From assembly GCF_014174305.1 (NCBI RefSeq), contig NZ_JABEQH010000004.1:124001-188000 (forward strand): DNA of 64,000 bases, written 5' to 3'. How positions within the stretch are numbered: the stretch's first letter is position 1; each line of letters opens with the position of its first letter. Both the position numbers and the translations under genes were made by a program. Positions 45,820 to 54,475 of the stretch are shown one piece after another. A model generated the notes under the pieces. The model had not been told where the DNA came from. It was given only the letters and a program-made list of their open reading frames with translations, and ran no database searches. Source of the DNA: Gluconacetobacter johannae. GTDB taxonomy: Bacteria; Pseudomonadota; Alphaproteobacteria; Acetobacterales; Acetobacteraceae.

Positions 45820-46922
45820 GCACTTTCCTGCTGGTAGGTGGGATAGTCGGTGTAGCCACGCGCGCCGCCGCCGTAATGCAGGCCGCGGTCGGCGGGGCGG
45901 AGCGGCCAGCCCTGTTCCAGCCGCGCCACCAGGTCGGGATTGGCGATGAACGGCTCGCCGAAGGCGGCGATGTCGATCAGCCCCGCGTCGATCAATGTTT
46001 CGGCGCGGTCGCGGGTCATGCCCCCGGCCAGGATCAGCACGCCCGTGTAACGCGCCCGGAACCGGGCGAGGAAATCGGGCGGGATGGCCACGCTGCCGCG
46101 TGATTTCTGGTCCATCAGATGGACATAGGCGAGGCCGCGTCTGCTGAATTCGTCCGCCAGGAACAGATAGGTGTCCTCGATCTCGGGATAAGGCTGCATG
46201 TCGAACAGCCCGCCATAGGGCGAAAGGCGGATGGCGGTCCGTTCCGCGCCGATGCGGGCGATGACGGCGTCGATCGCGTCCAGCACGAAGCGGGTGCGCC
46301 CCTCCAGCGTGTCGCCGCGATAGGCGTCGGTGCGGTCATTGACGGTCGGGTTCAGGAACTGCTCGATCAGGTACCCGTTCGCGCCGTGCAGTTCGACGCC
46401 GTCGAACCCGGCCGCGATGGCATTGGCGGCCGCCTGCGCGAAATCGGCGATCACGCCGCGCACTTCGTCGGTCGAAAGCGCACGGGGCCGTGACACATCG
46501 ACCGCGCCCGGCACGCCGTCTTCCGTCATCCCCCAGGCCTGGCTGTCGCGGGCGATCCGCGCCGTCGAACTGACCGGTGCGACGCCGCCGGGCTGGTTGC
46601 TGACGTGGCTGACCCGCCCGACGTGCCACAACTGGGTGAAGATCACGCCGCCCGCGTCATGGACGGCATCGGTGACTTTGCGCCAGCCCGCGACCTGGTC
46701 CGCGCGGTACAGGCCGGGAATGCACAGGAAGCCTTCGGCGGTCGCCGAGATCGGCGTGCCTTCGGTAATCAGCAGGCCCGCCGTGGCGCGTTGCGCGTAA
46801 TAGAGGGCGGTCAGATCATCCGGCACGCCGTCGGGCGTCCGCGCACGGGTCATCGGCGCCATCGCGACGCGGTTGCGCAACGTATGGCCGGCCATGCGGA
46901 ACGGCTGAAAGAGACGATCCAT
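45816..46922 (-). CDS. Old Yellow Enzyme-family alkene reductase, second copy
   Basis: FMN-dependent reductase of 368 residues. It contains RVAMAPMTRARTPDG, FTQLWHVGRVSH, GFDGVELHGANGYLIEQFLNP with the substrate His and Asn, and C-terminal FGEPFIANPDLVARLEQGWPL. ATG 46922 is used, with AAGGAA 9 bases upstream; the frame reaches 46967. It is translationally coupled to an SDR and divergent from a LysR regulator. It is a paralogue of the reductase at 11566-12666 but not a recent duplicate by appearance. Confidence 0.9.
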   Translation of the reverse strand: MDRLFQPFRMAGHTLRNRVAMAPMTRARTPDGVPDDLTALYYAQRATAGLLITEGTPISATAEGFLCIPGLYRADQVAGWRKVTDAVHDAGGVIFTQLWHVGRVSHVSNQPGGVAPVSSTARIARDSQAWGMTEDGVPGAVDVSRPRALSTDEVRGVIADFAQAAANAIAAGFDGVELHGANGYLIEQFLNPTVNDRTDAYRGDTLEGRTRFVLDAIDAVIARIGAERTAIRLSPYGGLFDMQPYPEIEDTYLFLADEFSRRGLAYVHLMDQKSRGSVAIPPDFLARFRARYTGVLILAGGMTRDRAETLIDAGLIDIAAFGEPFIANPDLVARLEQGWPLRPADRGLHYGGGARGYTDYPTYQQESA

Positions 46923-47069
46923 CGAAACGGGTTCCTTGCAGGACGATCGCAGGCGTCTGCCTGCCATCCGGGTGGCGTGGTCCGTGAAATCTGGTCCGGA
47001 TGGCGGCGCTTGATAATTCGGCGAAAGGGCACATCATTTATGAGGATGTTTCACAGATCGGATGGATAG

Positions 47070-47984
47070 ATGGATAACCGGGCCGGCGAGATGATGGTCT
47101 TCACCCGGGTGGCCGAGGCCGGCAGTTTTTCCGAGGCGGCGCGGCAGACGCGCATGACGCCCTCCACCGTCAGCAAGCTCGTCGCCCGGATCGAGGACAG
47201 GCTGGGCGTCCGGCTGGTGGAACGATCGACCCGGCGGCTGTCCCTGACCGACGAGGGGCGGCTCTATTACGAGCGCAGCGTGGCCCTGCTGTCGGAGCTG
47301 GACGCGATCGAGGGCGAACTGACCCATGGCGCGTGCAATGCCGGCGGCACGGTGCGGATCAATGCCTCGGTGGGGTTCGGCGTGCGGGGGATCGAGCCGT
47401 TTCTGCCGGAATTCTGGCGGACCTATCCCAACATCGTGGTCGATCTGTCGCTGTCGGACGAGATCGTGGATCTTTACCTGGATCGGACCGACATTGCGTT
47501 TCGGGTCGGGCCGCTGGCCGATTCGGGTCTTGTGGCCCGCAAGCTGGGCACCGCGCGGCGCATGATCGTGGCCGCGCCGGATTATCTGGCCTGTCGCGGG
47601 ACACCGCGCACCGTTGCGGATCTGCCGGCCCATAATTGCCTGGGCTTCAATTTCCGCCGCGCCGCGCCGGTGTGGCCGCTGCGCGACGGGGGGCGCGCCG
47701 TCGAGCGGGTTGTCGGCGGCACCCTGCTGGCGAACAATGGCGAAACCGTCCATCGCATGGTGCTGGCGGGTGTCGGGCTGGGCCGCCTTGCGGATTTCCA
47801 TGTCCGTCACGATATCCGGGCCGGTCGTCTGGTGGAGGTGCTGGCCGAGGCCGGACAGGGCGAAATGGAGGATGTCCATGCCCTGTATCTGGGCGGGCCG
47901 CGCGTGCCGCAGCGCATTCGCCTGTTCCTCGATTTCATGGCGCCGCGGATGCAGGCCTTCCTGCGCGATGCCGCGACGGCGTGA
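47070..47984 (+). CDS. LysR-family transcriptional regulator
   Basis: Cytoplasmic regulator of 304 residues with an N-terminal HTH (VAEAGSFSEAARQTRMTPSTVSKLVARIEDRLGVRL) and a substrate-binding domain. The RLVERSTRRLSLTDEG signature is typical for the AaeR/YafC-like subgroup. It is divergent from the Old Yellow Enzyme-SDR operon across a 147-bp region and probably controls it. The inducer is unknown, possibly an electrophilic quinone or enal. Confidence 0.92.
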   Translation: MDNRAGEMMVFTRVAEAGSFSEAARQTRMTPSTVSKLVARIEDRLGVRLVERSTRRLSLTDEGRLYYERSVALLSELDAIEGELTHGACNAGGTVRINASVGFGVRGIEPFLPEFWRTYPNIVVDLSLSDEIVDLYLDRTDIAFRVGPLADSGLVARKLGTARRMIVAAPDYLACRGTPRTVADLPAHNCLGFNFRRAAPVWPLRDGGRAVERVVGGTLLANNGETVHRMVLAGVGLGRLADFHVRHDIRAGRLVEVLAEAGQGEMEDVHALYLGGPRVPQRIRLFLDFMAPRMQAFLRDAATA

Positions 47985-48076
47985 TGGCGGTCCGGGGCGG
48001 TCGCGCAATTGGCAGTAGATGACGCGGCCGCTTGCCGTTAGGGTTGACGGGGAACCCTTGGGAACGGAAGGGGATC

Positions 48077-49033
48077 ATGCCCGACATAGTGGTGCCTGCC
48101 ATTCCTGACAGCCTGAAGGCCGGGCCGGTCGTGCTGGGTCATGGGGATACGGTGCGGACGGCCGCGTGCACCATCATCGCCGCGATCCATGCCCATCTGG
48201 CCGCCAATCTGGATGCCGCCATCGACGGGCGCAATCCGGAGGGGGTGCATCAGGTGCGGGTGGCGCTGCGCCGCTTTCGCGTCCTGGCCGGGCTGTTGCG
48301 GCGCGACAGTCCCAACGTGGTGCTGGACGGGGCGTCGGGTCATGCCCGCACGCTGGCCCATGGGTTGAACGACGCGCGCAACTGGGACGTGTTCACGATC
48401 ACGACGCTGCCGGGCCTGGGCGCGCTGGCGCATGTCGGGGTCGATGCGCCAGGCGTGCTGGGCCCGCTGGCCGGGCCTTTGCGACAGGGGGCGGCCGACA
48501 CGGCACGGGCGGCGCTGGGCGGAACCGAGGCGCGTCGGTTCGTGTATCTTCTGGAACAGATGATCGACGGGGCGGTCTGGATCGCGCCGCTGCCGGCGAC
48601 GGTCCAGCAGACGCTGGACGAGCCGGCCGCTGATTTCGCCGCACGTCATCTGACGCGCCTGCACCGCAAGGCCCAGCGCCAGGGGCGGGACCTGGCGCTG
48701 CTGGCGCCGGAGGAGCGGCACCAGTTACGCCTGACCCTGAAGAAATTGCGCTACACCGCCGAATTCTTCCAGTCCTTGCATGCCCCCGGCACGGGGGCGG
48801 CCCCCTACATACGTCGCCTGTCGCGCCTGCAGGACGTGCTGGGCATGGACAGTGACGTGCTGACGACGCGGGCCCTGCTGGCGCGGATCGGCGAGACCGC
48901 GCCGGGGCCCGACATCCAGTACACGCTGGGCGCCGTGGCGGGCTTCCTGTGCTGCCGCCAGGCCGCCATGCAGGACAGGACCTATGCCAGGTGGCGCAAA
49001 TTCAGGCGGCAATCCGTCTTCTGGCACGCCTGA
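48077..49033 (+). CDS. CHAD-domain protein
   Basis: A 318-residue helical protein of the CHAD family, whose members bind inorganic polyphosphate. Two repeats of the signature are visible: GVHQVRVALRRFRVLAGLLRR near residue 56 and HQLRLTLKKLRYTAEFFQ near 215; the His and the many Arg/Lys line the phosphate-binding channel. No CYTH domain is fused. ATG 48077 follows GGAAGGGGA. A Pho-box-like sequence begins 7 bp after its stop. Confidence 0.9.
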   Translation: MPDIVVPAIPDSLKAGPVVLGHGDTVRTAACTIIAAIHAHLAANLDAAIDGRNPEGVHQVRVALRRFRVLAGLLRRDSPNVVLDGASGHARTLAHGLNDARNWDVFTITTLPGLGALAHVGVDAPGVLGPLAGPLRQGAADTARAALGGTEARRFVYLLEQMIDGAVWIAPLPATVQQTLDEPAADFAARHLTRLHRKAQRQGRDLALLAPEERHQLRLTLKKLRYTAEFFQSLHAPGTGAAPYIRRLSRLQDVLGMDSDVLTTRALLARIGETAPGPDIQYTLGAVAGFLCCRQAAMQDRTYARWRKFRRQSVFWHA

Positions 49034-49039
49034 CCCCGA

Positions 49040-49057
49040 CTGTCATCAAACCATCAC
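49040..49057 (+). promoter_or_regulatory. Pho-box-like direct repeat
   Basis: CTGTCAT at 49040-49046 is identical to the PhoB half-site core; after CAAA, CCATCAC at 49051-49057 matches the second half-site at 5 of 7 positions with the right 11-bp phasing. It lies between the CHAD gene and a small ORF at 49157. PhoB control is inferred; one half-site is imperfect. Confidence 0.35.
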
Positions 49058-49156
49058 GAACTGTTCTTGCGGCTGTCGTTGCCTGTGGGGCATGGACCGT
49101 GCTCTTGCACGTACGTCTTCCGTTGGCATATCGCCGTGAACGAAGGGACCTGCGTC

Positions 49157-49372
49157 ATGTTCAAATCCGAGATCGTCGAGATCGACGGCGTCTTCGTAGG
49201 GGTCGTCATCCAGACCCGGCACGATGGCGCACGGGTGTTTCGGGCCATTCATGAATGGCTGCGCCCTTTGAACGGCCAGATCATGTCGTCGCTCCAGGAG
49301 GCGCGGAACAGCGCCACCGGACAGTTCCGCCGCCGCCGGGTGGCGTCCTGCCTGGCCGCCGCCGCAAGCTGA
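49157..49372 (+). CDS. Small conserved-looking protein of unknown function
   Basis: A 71-residue ORF starting at ATG 49157 with GAAGGGA 8 bases upstream. I do not recognise a family. The N-terminal half (FKSEIVEIDGVFVGVVIQ) looks like a compact beta structure; the rest is basic (QFRRRRV) and Ala-rich. It lies behind the Pho-box-like site, 4 bp before the convergent ATC-hydrolase gene's stop at 49377. It may be a small basic binding protein; that is a guess from composition. Confidence 0.5.
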   Translation: MFKSEIVEIDGVFVGVVIQTRHDGARVFRAIHEWLRPLNGQIMSSLQEARNSATGQFRRRRVASCLAAAAS

Positions 49373-49376
49373 TCGG

Positions 49377-49874
49377 CTACCGGATGGGGCGTTCGGGGCC
49401 GGCAGGCGCCAGGCGATAGCGGAAATCGCAGTGGGATGCGCCTTCCATGATCGTCTGGGTGCGGGTGAAGACGATGTCGGGATTATAGCCGGCGCAGAAC
49501 TGCCCGTCGCGATTGCAGGAAAGCAGCGGCCCCAGTTCGCCCAGCCCCATCGCGCGATACATCTCGGCATAACGGCAGCGGGTCACGTCGAATTCCAGGA
49601 TGTCGGCCCGCGCGACATGCACCGTCAGTTCCAGCGCGTCCTCGGCCGTCCACAGGCGCAGGGCCTCGGCGAAATCCGCAAGGTCCGGCATGTGGCCCAG
49701 CGCCGCGCGGAAAGATGCCCCCTGGTCCACCGCCGAGCGTGTCACCGCATCGCGGATGGTGTCGCGCGCGACCTCCGCCCCGTGGGAGGCCGCCAGCACG
49801 TCATGGACGCGGCGCAGGATATCGGCCTCGATCCGCCGGCGTTCGATGATGGGCACGGGCTGCTGTGTCGACAT
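49377..49874 (-). CDS. L-2-amino-thiazoline-4-carboxylate hydrolase-family protein
   Basis: A 165-residue protein of the ATC-hydrolase family, whose founder opens 2-amino-thiazoline-4-carboxylate en route to cysteine. Characteristic segments are EFDVTRCRYAEMYRAMGLGELG, LLSCNRDGQFCAGYNPDI and RTQTIMEGASHCDFRYR, with conserved Cys. ATG 49874 has AGGA upstream; the frame reaches 49892. It is divergent from a DMT transporter. The real substrate here is unknown; many homologues are not involved in ATC degradation. Confidence 0.82.
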   Translation of the reverse strand: MSTQQPVPIIERRRIEADILRRVHDVLAASHGAEVARDTIRDAVTRSAVDQGASFRAALGHMPDLADFAEALRLWTAEDALELTVHVARADILEFDVTRCRYAEMYRAMGLGELGPLLSCNRDGQFCAGYNPDIVFTRTQTIMEGASHCDFRYRLAPAGPERPIR

Positions 49875-50030
49875 GGCGTCCTGTCCCCGCATGCCTGTGC
49901 AGCGACAGGCCGAATGTTTCGATTGTGGCGATGTTCCGATTGCCGTGCGGCGCAGTCAATATTATCGAAGCGAGAACGTTTCGCTATCCGGACGTCGGGG
50001 CGGTTCGTATCGTAGCGCAGGCGGAACATC

Positions 50031-51026
50031 ATGTCGCAGCAGCCCCCCAGGCACGTAGCCCCCAGGCCCGAAGCCTACAGACGCGAAGCTATGGGGATCG
50101 CGTTCGCGTTCATCTGTCTGGCCATCGTGGGGGTCATGCCCATTATCTCGGCCAGCCGTCCGGCCGGGTCCGATGCGCTGAGCTTCGCGTTGCTGATGTC
50201 GTTCTGGCAACTGGTCTGCTCGCTGCCGCTGGTGTGGCGCAAGGGGCAGGCCGCCGATGTGATCCTGGGCCGTGTCCGGACCACCGTGCCACGCGGCTGG
50301 ATGCATGCGGTGACACTGGGCACGGGCATGATGTTCGGCCTGTCGACCTATGTGTTCGTGCTGTCGGTCGACAAGGCGGGCGAGGTTTCCACCGCCATTG
50401 CGCTGCAGGCCTATCCGCTGTTCTCGATGCTGTGGGAGGTCGTGTTCCTGGGCAAGCGCAAGAGCGGGCTGGAACTGGTCTTCACGCTGCTGATGATCCT
50501 GGCGCTGGTCTATCTGGCCACCAATGGCACCTTCCGGATCGAAGGCCTCTCCCTCTGGTTCCTGGTGGCGCTGGGCACCCCTCTGTTGTGGAGCGTGGCG
50601 CACGTCGCGTTGAAAGAGGTGCTGGACCGCAGCGCCATCACTCCGGCGCAGGTCACATTTTCTCGCCTGCTGGTCTCGACCTGCTTCCTGCTCGTGCTGT
50701 GGCTGGCGGTGGGTGGCGGGCAGGCGGGGCTGCGGGAGGTCATGTCGCCCCGCTTTCAGGAGCTCGCCCTGCTGCTGGGGGCGATCTACTACCTGGAACT
50801 GCTGACCTGGTTCCATGCGGTCCGGCATGTCGATGTGTCGGTCGCCAGTTCGATCACCATTCCCGCACCCGCCCTGACGATGCTGATCGGGGCCGCGTTC
50901 CTGCATGTGCCGGTACGGTCTTATCAGCTCGCGGCCATGGGCGTGATCGTCGCCGGCATGTACGGGCTGCTTTATGCCGGCAGGCGCAAGCGGGTGGCGG
51001 CCGGCCGCATCCCTGCGGTGTCGTGA
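50031..51026 (+). CDS. DMT-superfamily (EamA) transporter
   Basis: Inner-membrane transporter of 331 residues with about ten hydrophobic helices in two EamA-like halves (FAFICLAIVGVMPIISAS, and GAIYYLELLTWFHAVRHVDV in the second half). It is divergent from the ATC-hydrolase gene and convergent with DUF1330. Members export amino acids or metabolites; specificity cannot be read. Confidence 0.86.
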   Translation: MSQQPPRHVAPRPEAYRREAMGIAFAFICLAIVGVMPIISASRPAGSDALSFALLMSFWQLVCSLPLVWRKGQAADVILGRVRTTVPRGWMHAVTLGTGMMFGLSTYVFVLSVDKAGEVSTAIALQAYPLFSMLWEVVFLGKRKSGLELVFTLLMILALVYLATNGTFRIEGLSLWFLVALGTPLLWSVAHVALKEVLDRSAITPAQVTFSRLLVSTCFLLVLWLAVGGGQAGLREVMSPRFQELALLLGAIYYLELLTWFHAVRHVDVSVASSITIPAPALTMLIGAAFLHVPVRSYQLAAMGVIVAGMYGLLYAGRRKRVAAGRIPAVS

Positions 51027-51050
51027 CAGGCGGGGCCGGCCGGGTGCGCC

Positions 51051-51338
51051 TTACGCGCCCTGGACGATGACCACCCGATAGGCCGATCCCCGGTGCCGGT
51101 GTTGGGCGACAGCCTGGTAGGCCGGGCTGTCGTACCACGCGCGGGCATGGGCCATGGTGGGAAATTCCACGATCACGACCCCTTCCGGTGCGGCGCCTTC
51201 CAGAACGTCCTGGGTGCCGTAGGCGGCGAGAATGCGGACCGGATGGCCGTCGAAGGTCGGCGCCACCGCCTTCATGTAGGCGTCGAGTTCCGCCTGGTCC
51301 GTGGTGTTTTCGCGGGTGAAGACGATATAGGCGGACAT
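51051..51338 (-). CDS. DUF1330 family protein
   Basis: A 95-residue protein of the DUF1330 family (dimeric alpha/beta-barrel fold): AYIVFTRENTTDQAELDAYM, then EGVVIVEFPTMAHARAWYDSPAYQ, whose AWYDSPAY is conserved. ATG 51338 is preceded by AGGAGG 8 bases upstream. Function unknown. It is downstream of the TonB receptor on the same strand but separated by a strong terminator, so transcribed independently. Confidence 0.9.
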   Translation of the reverse strand: MSAYIVFTRENTTDQAELDAYMKAVAPTFDGHPVRILAAYGTQDVLEGAAPEGVVIVEFPTMAHARAWYDSPAYQAVAQHRHRGSAYRVVIVQGA

Positions 51339-51464
51339 GTCCCGGACCTCCTGACGAGCGCGGCCGCCTGTGCCGGCGGCTCTGGGGTCGAGACTGGCAC
51401 GGCACGCGGGTTTTCCAAAAGGGGCATTGTTATTTTCGCCGTCGCCTCGCCAGCCGTACAGACA

Positions 51465-51500
51465 AAAGACCCGCCCTGCCGGCAGGCAGGGCGGGTCTTT
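51465..51500 (-). terminator. Strong intrinsic terminator behind the TonB receptor gene
   Basis: AAAGACCCGCCCTGCC (51465-51480) and GGCAGGGCGGGTCTTT (51485-51500) form a perfect 16-bp stem with a 4-base loop. Read on the minus strand the stem is followed by TTGTCTGT, a modest U-rich tail, so it terminates the receptor transcript ending at 51571. The palindrome could also work for plus-strand reading. Confidence 0.85.
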
Positions 51501-51570
51501 GCCACGCGGGACCACGGAGCGGAGGGGGCGCGGCCGATGCCGCCCGGCCCGTCCGCCCCCACCGGTTCGA

Positions 51571-53922
51571 TCAGAACGCGGTCGAAATCGTCCCGGTCAT
51601 GGAGAAGCGCGGTTCCACCATGAAGGAGTTGCCATAGCCGGCATAGGGGGCTTGGTTTCCGCTCCAGACGGGGTTCGTAGTGTGGGTGGAGAGGTTCACA
51701 TTGGGGTCGCTGCCGCGATAGACCACGCCCATCGGGCCGGTGCGGACGATGGACCCGGTCAGGTTCGTGAAGTTCAGCCGGAAGGTCGGCGACTTGGCGA
51801 ACAGGAACGGCGCGAAATGATACCCAAGCGACAGCGTGTCCGTCACATAGCCCGGGATGCGCTGGTCCCCGGCCACGCTGACCGATTGCGGGCCGGTGTA
51901 ATGGACGTTCCCATTCGCGAAGAACCCCTTGTAGGTGTACGTCAATCCGAAGTTCGCCATCACGCGCGGCGCCATGACCGCCTGCGTGCCCTTCGAATGG
52001 ATCAGCGTGTTCGTATAGGGGTCGGGCACGTCGCTGTCCTGCGTGGCATGGAGATATTCGACCGACGCATAGGGGCTGAAACCGTGGATGGAACGGCCCG
52101 CCACCATCATGTCGAAGCCGCGCATGGTCTGGTTGCCGATCGAGAACGGCAGGAAGCTGTTCATGCCGATGTACTGATTCACGATACGGTTCGTGACGTT
52201 GTAGTTGAACAGCGCCACATCGGCGATGATGTATTTGTCGTGATACCGGTATCCCAGTTCTTCCTTGATGGAATACTGGTTTTTCAGGAAATTCGGGCTG
52301 GTGGGCCGCCATCCCATGTCCACCGCGCTGGGCTGGCGATAGTCGCCCTCGGCGTTGACATAGATCTGGTGATGCTCGTTGAACGTGTAGCCGATGGACA
52401 GCTGCGGCAGCGGTTCGGTCGTGTTGGTGCTGTAACGGCTGTACGGATCGGCGGTCCAGCTATTGGCCATCACGAATTTGAAGCCGGCATGGATCACCAG
52501 CTTGTCATGCAGGTATTTCGCGTTGTCCTGCACGAACAGGGAATGGAGTTCGTAGCCAGCATCCTGCCCATAGGGCGCCGTGGTCCTGTAAAGCTCCCAC
52601 GGGTTCGGCGGGGTGCCGTCCGCGTTCGTCTGGCCGCTGGGGTAGGACTGGAGCGTGTAGTTGTTCTCGTACCAATATCCGGCCGAAAGCTCGTTGTGCG
52701 GATCGATCCGGTATCCGAGCTTCGCCACCGCGCCCACCTGGCGCGTCGAGTTCTGCAGGAAGAAGTTGGTCAGGTTGGGGCCGGTGTACGGGCCGCCCGC
52801 GCCATTGTCGATCGGATTGCCCGGAGATGCGTCCCAGCCCTGGCCGAAGCTGAAATAGGGCTGCAGGTCGAAGCTGAAGCGCGCGGGCAGCACCAGATGG
52901 ATCGGCGCGGTCAGGAAGACCTGGTTCCAGTGATCGTTGTTGTTTTTCCAGTAGTTATCGCTGGTCGGGTCGGCGGTGCGGCCGTATCCCGTTCCGGTCT
53001 TCTTGTATTGATAGAACTCATGTTCCGTCGGATAGTTGTCGATGATGAAATCTTCATTGTTCCACGACAGGAAGACTTTGGCGGTCGAGCCGTTTTCCCA
53101 GTCCTTCTGGATGCCGAAATCCAGATGCCGCCGATCGTTGGCGCCCGCGCCCATCCAGGGGCGGTTGTGCGTATGAGAGAACGAGATATAGCTGCGTACG
53201 CCGCTATTGCCGATATCACCGGATTCAAGGCGCAGGAACTCGCGCGACAGATTATTCGTCCCGTAGGAGAAATCCATCAGCCCGCCGAACTTATGCGACG
53301 CGGTGTGCGAACGCTCGTCCATCACGCCGCCGGCCGCCGACATGACCGGTATGTCGGTCGCCGAGCTGCCCGGCGTCACGTTGACCTCCTCCAGGTTTTC
53401 CGAATCGATGTCCTCGGCCATGTATTTCGCCGCGGCGGCCGGCGCGCCGTCGATCATCAGGCCCATGTCGAGGTCGGTCAGGCCGCGCACCTGGATCATG
53501 CCGCCCTGCATGCCGGCGGTGTCCGGCGTCGACACGCTCACGCTCGGCAGGTTCTTGATGAGGTCGAGCGCGGTGCTGGTGGGCGCGCGCATGTCGATAT
53601 ATTCTTTCGCGACGGTCTGCACCGCATGGGGCGCCGTTTCCAGCCGCATCATGCCGCCGCCGCCATTCAGGGCCTGCCGCGAGGAGACGACGGAAATGTC
53701 TTCGGCGCTTCGCGGGGCCGTGGCTTGCGGGCGCGGGGCCGGCGCCGTGGTGGGCGTGGGATGATGCGCGGTGGCGGATGCCGGGTGAGGAAGGGTGGAG
53801 GCCGTCTGGGTCGCGGCGGCCGCCGGGAACTCCGGCCATGCCGCGATACAGACCACACCTGCCAGGCAGGACATGGCCCGCAGCCGATTTCGTAACCCCG
53901 GTGTCCGATGATAGCGCGTCAT
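51571..53922 (-). CDS. TonB-dependent outer-membrane receptor
   Basis: Outer-membrane active transporter of 783 residues with a signal peptide (MSCLAGVVCIAAWPEFPAAA) and a TonB-box-like EDISVV near residue 72. The plug domain follows (DLIKNLPSVSVSTPDTAGMQ, then GGMIQVRGLTDLDMGLMIDG), then a 22-strand barrel ending in GTISTAF with a C-terminal Phe. The residues PGSSATDIPVMSAAGG are typical. It is divergent from a purine-nucleoside permease-family gene over a 553-bp region, so nucleosides are a possible ligand; no Fur box was seen. Confidence 0.9.
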   Translation of the reverse strand: MTRYHRTPGLRNRLRAMSCLAGVVCIAAWPEFPAAAATQTASTLPHPASATAHHPTPTTAPAPRPQATAPRSAEDISVVSSRQALNGGGGMMRLETAPHAVQTVAKEYIDMRAPTSTALDLIKNLPSVSVSTPDTAGMQGGMIQVRGLTDLDMGLMIDGAPAAAAKYMAEDIDSENLEEVNVTPGSSATDIPVMSAAGGVMDERSHTASHKFGGLMDFSYGTNNLSREFLRLESGDIGNSGVRSYISFSHTHNRPWMGAGANDRRHLDFGIQKDWENGSTAKVFLSWNNEDFIIDNYPTEHEFYQYKKTGTGYGRTADPTSDNYWKNNNDHWNQVFLTAPIHLVLPARFSFDLQPYFSFGQGWDASPGNPIDNGAGGPYTGPNLTNFFLQNSTRQVGAVAKLGYRIDPHNELSAGYWYENNYTLQSYPSGQTNADGTPPNPWELYRTTAPYGQDAGYELHSLFVQDNAKYLHDKLVIHAGFKFVMANSWTADPYSRYSTNTTEPLPQLSIGYTFNEHHQIYVNAEGDYRQPSAVDMGWRPTSPNFLKNQYSIKEELGYRYHDKYIIADVALFNYNVTNRIVNQYIGMNSFLPFSIGNQTMRGFDMMVAGRSIHGFSPYASVEYLHATQDSDVPDPYTNTLIHSKGTQAVMAPRVMANFGLTYTYKGFFANGNVHYTGPQSVSVAGDQRIPGYVTDTLSLGYHFAPFLFAKSPTFRLNFTNLTGSIVRTGPMGVVYRGSDPNVNLSTHTTNPVWSGNQAPYAGYGNSFMVEPRFSMTGTISTAF

Positions 53923-54475
53923 TCTCTGTTATCCCTCATTCTTTCCACCAGTCACGGCACGCATTCCGTCCTGACTCGCGTTATATCGTTGCTTGGATGT
54001 GGCCCTGCCTGACAGGAGGCAACCGTTTTGTCGCCATAGAGTGATGGCATTCAGGATCCATGAACCGAAAGATGGCGTTTTCGCAGGCTGGCGCCCGGCC
54101 GGGACGCCTCGCCCTGCAACACTATGGAACCGATGGAGGTTCAGTATCTGTAGTGGGAAGGGCGTCAATCAATCGGTCGCAATCGGCATTATAATTGTCT
54201 GCACCTTCCCGCTATTCCCAGATTTCGCGTTGGCTGCTGTCCTGTCCGCAAATATCTTCAGGAACGGTCCGGAATCGTTACATAATGTGTAACGGAGAAT
54301 GCCTCAAGGATAAAAAAGGGAACAGATCGTTGCCGTTTTCCGAGCGGTCGGACCATCAGGGAAGCCGGCCATTGCGGCCAGATCCTGCCTTGCGAATCAA
54401 TAGCGTAAAGGCTGCCGCATCTATATCATTGTTGAAATGATTGCGGCGTCGGGAAGGCGGAAAGGAAGGCAGGCA
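53923..54475. promoter_or_regulatory. 553-bp divergent control region with a palindromic operator candidate
   Basis: This gap holds no convincing gene. CGTTACA (54276-54282) and TGTAACG (54288-54294) make a perfect 7-bp inverted repeat around TAATG, 182 bp upstream of the nucleoside-permease ATG; such palindromes are typical of GntR- or LacI-type regulators. Several short frames exist in it but none has a good start and composition. TATATCATT near 54422 could be a -10 element. The ribosome site AAGGAAGGCAGG precedes 54476. Confidence 0.4.
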
